DNA of 32,024 nucleotides from an uncultured Acidimicrobiales bacterium (GTDB taxonomy: Bacteria; Actinomycetota; Acidimicrobiia; Acidimicrobiales; UBA10347), in NCBI GenBank assembly GCA_937991435.1, contig CALKPY010000004.1, positions 1 to 32,024 on the forward strand, given 5' to 3'. The notes below the pieces were generated by a model. That model saw only the letters and a list, made by a program, of their open reading frames with translations. It was not told the origin of the DNA and did no database searches. How positions within the stretch are numbered: position 1 is the stretch's first letter; each line of letters starts with the position of its first letter. This document shows positions 1 to 7,820 of this stretch, piece by piece. The position numbers and the translations under genes are program-made.

Positions 1-137
1 CCGGGTCCGTTGTTGGTGACAGTCACGCAGTACTTCACGACATCACCAGCAACCACTGGCAACGGATCAGCAACAGACGCCGAACAATCAGCATCGCCAG
101 GAACCGCGACCTTGACCGCAGTCAACACCGGCAACGC
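1..137 (-). repeat. 381-bp tandem repeat unit 3, cut by window edge
   Basis: Partial third copy. It aligns without gaps to 382-518, including the KYCVTVTNNGP coding segment, but carries more substitutions around 65-105 than units 1 and 2 show between them. The array probably continues beyond the window. Confidence 0.8.
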
Positions 138-3100
138 CCCATTGGTAGTCACCGCCGTGTCATCAACCGGCACCGTTGGGTCACCAGTCTCGTTCTCAGC
201 GGTCACCTGGGCCGTGTTCGTCACATTCTCAGAACCAGCCACAACCGTCACCGTGTACTCAACAGTCCACGATGAACCCGCAGCCAGAACACCACCATTA
301 TCGGTGTAGGTAAACGTCGTGTCATCAGCCGCATCAGCCGGCGTGCCAGCATCATCAACAATCGCAACGTTGTAAGCGCCACCAGGACCATTGTTGGTCA
401 CCGTCACGCAGTACTTCACCGTGTCACCAGCAACCACCGGCAACGGATCAGCCACAACACCGTCACACGCCTGGTCACCACCAACCGCGACCTTGACCGC
501 AGTCAACACCGGCAACGACGCATCAGTAGTCACCGCAGTGTCATCAACCGGCACCGTTGGATCACCAGTCTCGTTCTCGCCCGTGACCGTGGCCGTGTTC
601 GTCACATTCTCAGAACCAGCAACAACCGTCACCGTGTACTCAACAGTCCACGAAGCGCCTTCGACCAGCTCACCACCATTATCGGTGTAGGTAAACGTCG
701 TGTCATCAGCCGCATCAGCCGGCGTGCCAGCATCATCAACAATCGTTGCATTGAATACCGAACCAACACCACTGTTGGACACCGTCACGCAATACTTCAC
801 AATGTCACCAGCAACCACCGGCAACGGATCAGCCACAACCGCGTCACACGCCTGGTCACCACCAACCGCGACCTTGACCGCGGTCAACACCGGAACAGGC
901 GATGACAGATCGCACGTGTTCGTGAACGACACCGTGAAATTGTTGTCAACGTTCAACACCGCATCGTTGGCAGAAACCAACGAACAACCATCAATCAACG
1001 CGCCCTCGGTCACCGTGTACACACACGCCGCACCGTTTTCGTCTTTGGTCTCGATATCGATCGCAATATCAGTGCCGCCCAACAAACCAAACGCGCCTAC
1101 CTCAGCAGTACACGTATCAGACGCCGCAACAATCGTGAACGGGAACATGCTCGCAGGCACATCAGACCCATCAGCCATCACCTTCGAAACCGTCGCCACA
1201 CCCATCTCACCCAACGGCGCACAATCATTCGTCACCGTCGCGCTAATCACACCGTCTTCGCCAGCCTGAAGAGCCACACTCGATTCACAACCAGCAGGCA
1301 CATTGACCTCACGCACGAGATACACGCACGCCACACCGTCAACCGACTGCGGCATGGCCACCACCTGATTCGCACCGGCAGCCAAATTCACCGTCACCAC
1401 ATCAACGGTCTCACAACCAACGGTGTCGGTATACACCTCGATCTCATAGGTATCAGCCGGATCCAACGACCCATCAGCCAACAACTTGGTCACCGACACA
1501 TCAACCGTCAACGCAACACACGTATTCGTGAACAAGATGTCTTGCTGAACCGTAATCGTCTGCGGATTATCACCCACAACCTCACAGCCAGCGGGAAGAT
1601 CAACTTCCTCAATCAGGTACTCACAATCAGCACCGGCTAGGTCAACATCAGTGAACGTCACATCAGTAGCGTCAACCGCACCCGCAACCATCGTGAACAC
1701 CGCAGGAGTAGCGGTGCACTCCAAAGGCTTCAACGGTGTCGCCGTGAAATTGAACACAACACCTGCGTCAATAACCGAGCCGTCAGTCAACACCTTCCGA
1801 GCCCCAATGGTGATCTCTTCTTGCAACTCAACACAGGTGTTCGTGAAGGTCACGTCATAGGCGCCTTCGACTGCAGCGACAGGATTGGCCTGTGCGTCTG
1901 CGAGCGAGCATCCGGCCGGAAGCCCAACCTCTTCAACCGAGTATTCGCAGGCCACGCCACCCTGGCTAGCCGGCAGCGAAACAGCGGTAGCTTCGGCGCC
2001 AGCCGTTACCTCAACGCCATCGACCGCCGCGACCGCTGCGCATTCAGCGTTCGTAGGAGCGACGTTGAACGTAAATGGGACATCAGGAACCACCGAACCG
2101 TCGGTGAGCATTTTGGTAATCGAAACCACCGGATCGCACTTGTTGACGACCTCATTCGTAGCGATCCCGTCTGCGTTGACAAACGAGTTGAAATCAAAGA
2201 AGACACAACCAGGAGGTTCAGCCCCCGCATCAGTCGGCGAGTAGACACAGTCTGCGCCATCAACGCTCACCACAGTCTCGATCTCTTGGAACACACCATC
2301 AGCAGCATCGAGTACAACGATCGGGGCGACTGCATCAACACAGGCAGCGGGCGCTGAAGGCGCAACGGTTATCTCGAACTCGACGGCCGGATCAAACGAC
2401 CCATCTGTCAGCTTCTTACCAATCAGCCGTGGCTCGGTCGGGTTGTCCACAGAACACGTGTTGGTAAACGTGACCGCTTCGGCCACGCCTTGCAAGATCG
2501 GGTTGGCCTCAGCAGTACAACCGGCTGGTATGTCGGTTTCTTCGACCTGCCAGGCGCACGCCGTACCTTCGCTGTCGGTCACTACCACGTCGACGACTGC
2601 AGATGACCCGCCAGCAATCGAAACAACATTCGGATCAGCAATGCACTCTGCGGCTATGCCTGCAGTTGCGGTGATTGAGAACGTGAAGTCGACACCAGGG
2701 TCGGTGCCTACAACAACCTTATTGATCGTCAACGGGTTTATCTCGGGGCAATAGTTGCGCATCGACGGCGCTTCCTTCCACTGAAAAGTCAGCGGATTAT
2801 TCAACGCCACACATCCAGCAGGAACATCAATCTCGGTCACAACATATTCACACGGCACACCATCGACATTCGCCTCGACAATGCCAATGAGTACCTGCCC
2901 GCCGGCCGGTGGGATTGTGAACGTTTCGTCGCCAGGCCGGATCGCGCAAGCCGGATCAGAACCCGGCGCCGGAGCCACCGTGAACGAGAACTCAACGGCA
3001 GGTGTCGCGCCGATCACCTGCTTTACGAACGGCTGTTCACTGAACGGAGCCAAACAATTGTTTGTCACCGTGGCGTCAAGCTCAAGAAACTTCGCAACAC

Positions 3101-4094
3101 CGATCACAGTCGCAGTGCAACCAGCGGGTACTTCGATCTCTCGGACGTCATAGGTGCAGGCGACTCCATCGACCGTTTGCGGCACTTCGACGACCTCAGA
3201 TGCGCCATCAGCAAGTAGTACGACAACCGGCACGAAGGCCTCGCAGCCGACGGTGTCCGTAAAGATCTCAATGGAGTACTCGGCCACCGGATCAAGTGAA
3301 CCATCGGCCAGGACCTTGGTGACCATCACGACAATCGGGGGCTCGCCACAGGTATTGGTGATCGTGACATCATAGATATCAGGACCAGCGGTAGCAGGGT
3401 TGAGATCGGCGACACAACCGTCGACCGCAGTCTCGGTGACTGTATAGATGCAGGGATCCCCAGCCGTGGTGGTGGTCGCCACCTCGGTGTCAACCACGCC
3501 ACCGGCAGCTACAACGCCAAGGATCGGCGTCGCAACCACACAGTCAACGTTGCCACTCACGCTCGCAACCGTGAAGGTGAACCCAACCGGGGCCTCGCCA
3601 ACGACAACTTTGGTGATGTTCAGCGGGCCGGGGGCATAGAGCTGAGCAATGCTGTACGCGCCTAAGGTTGGGAAAGCCGGTGCTCCACACCCAGCCGACA
3701 GGTCGGCACTTGCAAATTGCACGGTCACTGCAAGCGGGTCATAGGAATCGCTAACCACCCAGTCAGCTTCGTAGCGCATATCGACGGCGTCCCAGGTGAA
3801 CGTGACCACGTCGCTCGTGCCGTCGGGGTACATGAATGTCCACCGCAACGGCGAGTGGTCGCTGGGCTGGCATGCAGTTGTTTCAGGAAAAGCGTCGGCT
3901 GAAACCCACCATGTGATTGTGTCGCCGACAACGAAGCCGTCGGCGGGTGTCGGGTCGACGAAACCACTACCGGCTTGAGCCTGAGCATCTTGCGAGCCGA
4001 TCGACAGCAGGGAAACGGCCGCGATCAACCCGATAAGGACAGACACCATCCCGCCTAGGACAAGGCGGAGCCGACGTGCAGTAACAAGAGACAT
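1..4094 (-). CDS. Large secreted repeat protein (DUF5979-like and DUF11-like repeats), C-terminus beyond window
   Basis: An open frame reads leftward from ATG 4094 to the window edge without a stop, giving 1364 visible residues. AGGA at 4101-4104 lies six bases upstream of the start. Residues 1-41 form a signal peptide: RR-containing n-region, long hydrophobic stretch, then AQAQA before the likely cleavage site. An N-terminal domain (about 42-157) is followed by nine repeats of about 95-105 residues, starting near 158, 252, 349, 452, 549, 654, 756, 860 and 958. Each begins like TKVLADGS or NKVVVG and most end like FTNTC, with three or more cysteines and an E(I/V)xxPAGC element in many; this resembles DUF5979. 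From about 1066 come 127-residue DUF11-type units (KYCVTVTNNGPG...DDAGTPADAADDT). Family knowledge suggests an exported stalk-like surface protein with disulfide-stabilised Ig-like domains. No anchor is visible because the C-terminus is missing. Ligand and role are unknown. Divergent from modA. Confidence 0.88.
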   Translation of the reverse strand, partial: MSLVTARRLRLVLGGMVSVLIGLIAAVSLLSIGSQDAQAQAGSGFVDPTPADGFVVGDTITWWVSADAFPETTACQPSDHSPLRWTFMYPDGTSDVVTFTWDAVDMRYEADWVVSDSYDPLAVTVQFASADLSAGCGAPAFPTLGAYSIAQLYAPGPLNITKVVVGEAPVGFTFTVASVSGNVDCVVATPILGVVAAGGVVDTEVATTTTAGDPCIYTVTETAVDGCVADLNPATAGPDIYDVTITNTCGEPPIVVMVTKVLADGSLDPVAEYSIEIFTDTVGCEAFVPVVVLLADGASEVVEVPQTVDGVACTYDVREIEVPAGCTATVIGVAKFLELDATVTNNCLAPFSEQPFVKQVIGATPAVEFSFTVAPAPGSDPACAIRPGDETFTIPPAGGQVLIGIVEANVDGVPCEYVVTEIDVPAGCVALNNPLTFQWKEAPSMRNYCPEINPLTINKVVVGTDPGVDFTFSITATAGIAAECIADPNVVSIAGGSSAVVDVVVTDSEGTACAWQVEETDIPAGCTAEANPILQGVAEAVTFTNTCSVDNPTEPRLIGKKLTDGSFDPAVEFEITVAPSAPAACVDAVAPIVVLDAADGVFQEIETVVSVDGADCVYSPTDAGAEPPGCVFFDFNSFVNADGIATNEVVNKCDPVVSITKMLTDGSVVPDVPFTFNVAPTNAECAAVAAVDGVEVTAGAEATAVSLPASQGGVACEYSVEEVGLPAGCSLADAQANPVAAVEGAYDVTFTNTCVELQEEITIGARKVLTDGSVIDAGVVFNFTATPLKPLECTATPAVFTMVAGAVDATDVTFTDVDLAGADCEYLIEEVDLPAGCEVVGDNPQTITVQQDILFTNTCVALTVDVSVTKLLADGSLDPADTYEIEVYTDTVGCETVDVVTVNLAAGANQVVAMPQSVDGVACVYLVREVNVPAGCESSVALQAGEDGVISATVTNDCAPLGEMGVATVSKVMADGSDVPASMFPFTIVAASDTCTAEVGAFGLLGGTDIAIDIETKDENGAACVYTVTEGALIDGCSLVSANDAVLNVDNNFTVSFTNTCDLSSPVPVLTAVKVAVGGDQACDAVVADPLPVVAGDIVKYCVTVSNSGVGSVFNATIVDDAGTPADAADDTTFTYTDNGGELVEGASWTVEYTVTVVAGSENVTNTATVTGENETGDPTVPVDDTAVTTDASLPVLTAVKVAVGGDQACDGVVADPLPVVAGDTVKYCVTVTNNGPGGAYNVAIVDDAGTPADAADDTTFTYTDNGGVLAAGSSWTVEYTVTVVAGSENVTNTAQVTAENETGDPTVPVDDTAVTTNGALPVLTAVKVAVPGDADCSASVADPLPVVAGDVVKYCVTVTNNGP
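138..518 (-). repeat. 381-bp tandem repeat unit 2
   Basis: Second complete copy, with only scattered substitutions against unit 1 and no indels. Differences cluster around the segment coding the ASWTVEY region and the variable loop near 640-670 versus 259-289. Confidence 0.9.
519..899 (-). repeat. 381-bp tandem repeat unit 1 (127 aa, DUF11-like)
   Basis: First complete copy within the surface protein. The same landmark ACCTTGACCG occurs at 871, 490 and 109, giving an exact 381-base period. Bases 671-745 are identical to 290-364 in the next unit. Repeat boundaries are arbitrary in phase. Confidence 0.9.
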
Positions 4095-4291
4095 CAAAAT
4101 TCCTGACGATGTTGCTAATGGCGCGAAATGGTCTTCGGCGCGTAACGGGCTGAAAAGTATCAGCTTTAGAAACCAAAGGTGGCATCAAAGCAATGAAAAA
4201 TATCGAAACTGCATTAGTGTGTTTCAGCGAACAAAACCGTTTGAGCAGACACGAAGCGACCGACCGGGGCGCAAGCGTAGAGTTTCAACAC
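4095..4291. promoter_or_regulatory. Divergent promoter region between surface protein and modA
   Basis: This gap separates two genes transcribed away from each other, so it should hold both promoters. The only clear signal is AGGA at 4101-4104 for the leftward gene. AAAGGTGG at 4175-4182 precedes an alternative modA ATG at 4193. I see no convincing ModE-type palindrome or Moco riboswitch. Confidence 0.4.
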
Positions 4292-5050
4292 ATGACAGGC
4301 CGACTCAATAGTGCACGCTGGGCGTTACTCGCACCCGTGATCGTCGCGGCGCTTTCGGCTCTGGCTGCATGCGCCGGGCAATCAGATGAGCGAACGGTGT
4401 CGGTGTTTGCCGCCGCATCGTTGACCAACGCATTCACTGACATAGCAGCGGCATTCGAGGCTGAGAACCCCGGAACCGCTGTCGTGCTGAACCTAGGGTC
4501 GAGTAGCTCGTTGCGCGAGCAAATCTTGAGCGGCGCGCCAGCCAACGTCTTTGCGTCGGCCAGCGACCAGATCATGGCGTCTGTCATCAAGGCAGGAAAC
4601 GCTGCGACACCTCGAACCTTTGCCACCAACCGGCTCGCAATCGCGGTCCCGGTAGGCAATCCGGCAGCTATCACCGGCATCGAAGACTTCGCTCGCCCCG
4701 AACTTCTGCTCGGGGTATGCGCGATTGGCGTCCCATGCGGAGATCTCGCCCGACGTGTGTTCGAGCTCGCTGCTGTGACTGCCGCCATCGACACCAACGA
4801 GAACGACGTACAGGCCCTCGTGACACGGATCGAAGCTGATGAGCTCGATGCTGGGCTTGTCTACCAGAGCGATGTTGCGACCAACCCTCGAGTCGAACGC
4901 ATTGACCTACCCGACGCCATCAACCCGATGACCGTGTACCCGATCACCACGTTCGATGGCAGCAGCGTCGAAGCCGACGCCTTTGTGTCATTCGTTATCG
5001 GCCCGATCGGGCGCAGGCTGCTCTCCGAGCACGGGTTCGGCTCACCGTGA
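4292..5050 (+). CDS. modA: Molybdate ABC transporter substrate-binding lipoprotein ModA
   Basis: Captures molybdate (or tungstate) outside the membrane for the ModBC importer. From ATG 4292 the protein has 252 residues and starts with a lipoprotein signal peptide whose lipobox LAAC puts the lipidated cysteine at residue 27. The mature part shows ModA hallmarks: VFAAASLTNAF at the start of domain 1, then LGSSSSLREQI, PANVFASAS, and AGLVYQSDV near the end; length is normal. An in-frame ATG at 4193, with AAAGGTGG upstream, would add 33 mostly polar residues before the hydrophobic segment. I prefer 4292 because it gives a standard n-region, although its ribosome binding site is weak. The stop overlaps the modB GTG by 4 bases. 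The similar sulfate-binding family is less likely given the AAASL and SSS pattern. Confidence 0.9.
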   Translation: MTGRLNSARWALLAPVIVAALSALAACAGQSDERTVSVFAAASLTNAFTDIAAAFEAENPGTAVVLNLGSSSSLREQILSGAPANVFASASDQIMASVIKAGNAATPRTFATNRLAIAVPVGNPAAITGIEDFARPELLLGVCAIGVPCGDLARRVFELAAVTAAIDTNENDVQALVTRIEADELDAGLVYQSDVATNPRVERIDLPDAINPMTVYPITTFDGSSVEADAFVSFVIGPIGRRLLSEHGFGSP

Positions 5051-5844
5051 ACCGCAACGGTGTGACGCCGCGGGCACCCTGGCAACTAGTCGGCCTCGCA
5101 CTCGTCGCCGCTGCGCTTTTCGTTATCCCAATCGTCGGACTGTTCAGCCGGGCGCCCTGGCGCAGGCTCCCAAAGCTTCTTGCCTCGGATCTTGTCACCG
5201 ACGCGCTGACGCTTTCGCTGGTGACGTCGATAGTGGCGGCGGCGCTCGCGACAGTTTTTGGTGTGCCGCTCGCGTGGCTTTTGGCCCGTGGAACGTTCCG
5301 CGGCCGTGGACTGTTGCGGGCAGTCGTCACCTTACCAATGGTGCTTCCACCGGTCGTCGGGGGCGCGGCCCTTTTGTTCGCTCTTGGACGCCGCGGAATC
5401 ATCGGCGAAACAATCGACAATCTGACCGGATTCGTGCTGCCGTTCTCAATCTGGGGCGTGATCATCGCCAATGTGTTCGTGGCGATGCCATTCCTCGTGA
5501 TCACGGTTGAGAGCGCATTGGCGAACCTCGACCCCGGCTACGAACGAGCAGCCTCAACTCTTGGCGCATCGCCGTTGCGCATCTTCTGGCGGGTGACGAT
5601 GCCAATGATCGCCCCTTCGCTACGAGCAGGCATTGTGCTCGCATGGGCAAGAGCGCTCGGAGAGTTTGGGGCGACCGTGACCTTTGCAGGCAACCTGCAG
5701 GGGCGAACCCAGACCCTGCCATTAGCGGTGTATGTATCCCTTGAATCAGATCGAGACTCGGCTATCGCCATCAGCATGGTTCTTATCGTCGTGTCCATGA
5801 CCGTGCTGGTTGTGCTTCGTGACCGCTGGTGGTCCCGAACATGA
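5047..5844 (+). CDS. modB: Molybdate ABC transporter permease ModB
   Basis: Inner-membrane channel of the molybdate importer, 265 residues, starting at GTG 5047 inside the modA stop (GTGA overlap). Hydrophobic segments appear near residues 13-33, 55-80, 92-115, 135-155, 195-215 and 240-258. The cytoplasmic EAA loop that docks on ModC reads ERAASTLGASPLRIFWRVTMP, followed by the typical ARALGEFGATVTFAGN seen in ModB and CysT permeases. Gene order ModA-ModB-ModC and the size support molybdate over sulfate, since sulfate systems normally carry two permeases. Its stop overlaps the modC ATG (ATGA), so the three genes are probably one translationally coupled operon. Confidence 0.92.
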   Translation: MNRNGVTPRAPWQLVGLALVAAALFVIPIVGLFSRAPWRRLPKLLASDLVTDALTLSLVTSIVAAALATVFGVPLAWLLARGTFRGRGLLRAVVTLPMVLPPVVGGAALLFALGRRGIIGETIDNLTGFVLPFSIWGVIIANVFVAMPFLVITVESALANLDPGYERAASTLGASPLRIFWRVTMPMIAPSLRAGIVLAWARALGEFGATVTFAGNLQGRTQTLPLAVYVSLESDRDSAIAISMVLIVVSMTVLVVLRDRWWSRT

Positions 5845-6899
5845 CCCTTGACGCCGAGATTCGTCTTGTACGTGATGACTTTGCACTCGACATCGAGCTG
5901 CAAATTGCACCTGGTACAACAACAGCCCTGCTCGGACCCAACGGTGCTGGCAAATCAACCGTCGTCGACGCTCTATCGGGCCTACTGCCGATCGACCAGG
6001 GCCACATCAAGCTCGCAGGTCGAGCTCTCGACGACCCCACAGGACACGCCAACGACTCTGGCAAAGCTGTATTTGTGCTTCCCCGTCACCGTCGGATTGG
6101 GGTGGTGTTTCAGCGCTACCTGCTCTTTGATCACTTGAGCGTGGCCGGCAATATCGGGTTTGGAGCGCACACCGGTTCAGCCGGCGCATGGATCTCGAGG
6201 CTAGGTCTTGAGGCGCTAGCGCACCGGTTTCCGCGTGACCTTTCCGGTGGCGAAGCCCAACGCGTAGCGCTCGCGCGAGCGTTTGCAATCGAACCTGAGT
6301 TGCTTCTGCTCGACGAACCTCTCGCCGCACTCGACGTCTCAACCCGAAGCGCCACCCGCCGCACGCTGGCCCGTCACCTTGCAAACTACGCGGGCCCACG
6401 CTTGCTTATCACGCACGATCCGACCGACGCATTTCTACTCGCCGATCAGATTGTGGTCATCGAAAATGGCCGCCCTACCCAGCTCGGTACCCCCGACCAA
6501 ATCCGCCAGCGGCCTGCTACACCATGGATCTCCGCGCTGGCGGGAACCAATCTCATGCGTGGCATTATCAGCGACGGATCGATCAAGCTCGACGATCACG
6601 ACTTTGTGCTGGCTGCCGCTGACCGGACCTTGAACGGTGCTGTACTCGTAACCGTTCACCCTAACGCCGTCGCTCTTCACGAGGCCCAGCCACACGGAAG
6701 CCCCCGCAACGCGTGGCGTACCACGGTTGCGGCTATCGAGCCTCTAGGCGACACCACTCGCATTTCGCTCGGCGCCCCATTGCCAATCATGGTTGACATC
6801 ACCCCCGCATCGACCGCGGCGCTAGGGCTTCGAGTCGGGTCACCAATTTGGGCTTCGGTTAAAGCAACCGAAGTAGGACTGACCCCGAGCGACGACTAA
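5841..6899 (+). CDS. modC: Molybdate ABC transporter ATP-binding protein ModC
   Basis: ATPase that powers molybdate uptake; 352 residues from ATG 5841, which overlaps the modB stop by 4 bases. An in-frame GTG at 5829 would lie wholly within modB and is less likely. Walker A GPNGAGKST sits at residues 32-40, followed by the signature LSGGEAQ near 134-140, Walker B LLLLDEP near 153-159, and the switch histidine in ITHD. The C-terminal third, from about residue 235, is a MOP/TOBE-like oxyanion-binding region (TTVAAIEPLGDTTRISL), which in this family binds molybdate and regulates transport. The stop is only 3 bases from the end of the convergent citE-like gene, leaving no room for a separate terminator. 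Confidence 0.93.
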   Translation: MTLDAEIRLVRDDFALDIELQIAPGTTTALLGPNGAGKSTVVDALSGLLPIDQGHIKLAGRALDDPTGHANDSGKAVFVLPRHRRIGVVFQRYLLFDHLSVAGNIGFGAHTGSAGAWISRLGLEALAHRFPRDLSGGEAQRVALARAFAIEPELLLLDEPLAALDVSTRSATRRTLARHLANYAGPRLLITHDPTDAFLLADQIVVIENGRPTQLGTPDQIRQRPATPWISALAGTNLMRGIISDGSIKLDDHDFVLAAADRTLNGAVLVTVHPNAVALHEAQPHGSPRNAWRTTVAAIEPLGDTTRISLGAPLPIMVDITPASTAALGLRVGSPIWASVKATEVGLTPSDD

Positions 6900-6902
6900 C
6901 GC

Positions 6903-7781
6903 TCAACCAAGCGTGTTTCCCCGAGGGTCGACCCCGCCGGCTTTGAGGATCTGCCTGGCCTGTTCGGCTACCGGCTCGTCAACCATCTGGCCTTCAAAAT
7001 CAATCGCCGCAACCCCAGACGCGACACCGATGTCAAAGGCGGCGAGCAGGCGCTCAGCGCGCTCCACTTCGGCTTCGTTTGGTGTGAACCCGTTGTTGGC
7101 CAACTCAACCTGACCGGGGTGGATACACAACTTGCCGTCGAATCCCATTGCACGGGCTTCGGCTGTTTCGCGCACGAACCGATCGCTGTCTCGAAAGTTC
7201 GCGACGACTTGATCGAACACTGGTTTGCGAGCCAGTCGTGAGGCCTGCACAATGACCGAACGGGCGTAGTGCACTTCGACGTTCGTATCGGTTCGTTGGC
7301 CGCCAAGATCCGCGACATAATCTTCGGCGCCGAAATACGCGCCGACCACCTGTGGGTGGGTAAGCAGCGTGCGTGCATCGGCGACTCCCAGGCCCGTTTC
7401 AAGACCAGCCACGATTCCGAGATGCCCAAAGTCAGATTCGGCCAACACCTTGGCACAGCGATCGAGCTGTTCCATATCTTCAACCATGGGCACGACCACC
7501 CCGGCCAGACCCTCTGCCAATCCGAATCGAACATCATCGACGAACCAGTCGGTGCCTAGGGCATTGACGCGGACAAACACCTGCTGACCGTCAGCAATCA
7601 ATGCAGGCGCGAGTTCGAGTGCATTGAGGCGCCCGGCCGCTTTTTGACCCAGCGGGGTTGCGTCTTCGCAATCGATAATCACCGCGTCGGCGCCTGCTCG
7701 TGCCAGCTTGGGAATCATGTCGTCACGGATCGCGGGTGCGAACAACACCGAACGCATGCGGGCGAGGGGGTCAGGCTTCAT
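6903..7781 (-). CDS. CitE-like CoA-ester lyase (HpcH/HpaI family), candidate HMG-CoA lyase of leucine degradation
   Basis: A 292-residue TIM-barrel protein of the CitE/Mcl family. Visible signatures are LARMRSVLFAPA at the N-terminus, IIDCEDAT, VRVNALGTDWFVDD with the substrate-binding arginine, LETGLGV with the metal-ligand glutamate, FGAEDYVADLG with the second acidic ligand, and GKLCIHPGQV. It is the last gene of the operon, 39 bases after the acyl-CoA dehydrogenase. In Mycobacterium tuberculosis the matching operon (accD1-accA1-fadE19-Rv2499c-Rv2498c) ends with a CitE homologue reported to cleave (R)-3-hydroxy-3-methylglutaryl-CoA. By position this gene probably does the last leucine step, giving acetyl-CoA and acetoacetate. 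Other beta-hydroxyacyl-CoA substrates such as citramalyl- or malyl-CoA cannot be excluded from sequence. The fold is certain, the substrate less so. Confidence 0.8.
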   Translation of the reverse strand: MKPDPLARMRSVLFAPAIRDDMIPKLARAGADAVIIDCEDATPLGQKAAGRLNALELAPALIADGQQVFVRVNALGTDWFVDDVRFGLAEGLAGVVVPMVEDMEQLDRCAKVLAESDFGHLGIVAGLETGLGVADARTLLTHPQVVGAYFGAEDYVADLGGQRTDTNVEVHYARSVIVQASRLARKPVFDQVVANFRDSDRFVRETAEARAMGFDGKLCIHPGQVELANNGFTPNEAEVERAERLLAAFDIGVASGVAAIDFEGQMVDEPVAEQARQILKAGGVDPRGNTLG

Positions 7782-7820
7782 TGCCTGACGATACCGACTC
7801 GACGATTCGCCCTAGGTCAT

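Noticed and set aside
1-899. Possible CRISPR array because of regular repeats
   Set aside because: The repeat unit is 381 bases, coding and without unique spacers; no cas genes.
10-3978. Many plus-strand frames rich in Thr/Ser/Val in the first 4 kb
   Set aside because: They are periodic shadows of the minus-strand repeat protein, repeating at the same 381-base spacing. The minus frame has a signal peptide and ribosome binding site and is uninterrupted.
5829-5840. Earlier GTG start for modC
   Set aside because: The ATG at 5841 gives the standard ATGA overlap with modB, consistent with the modA-modB junction.
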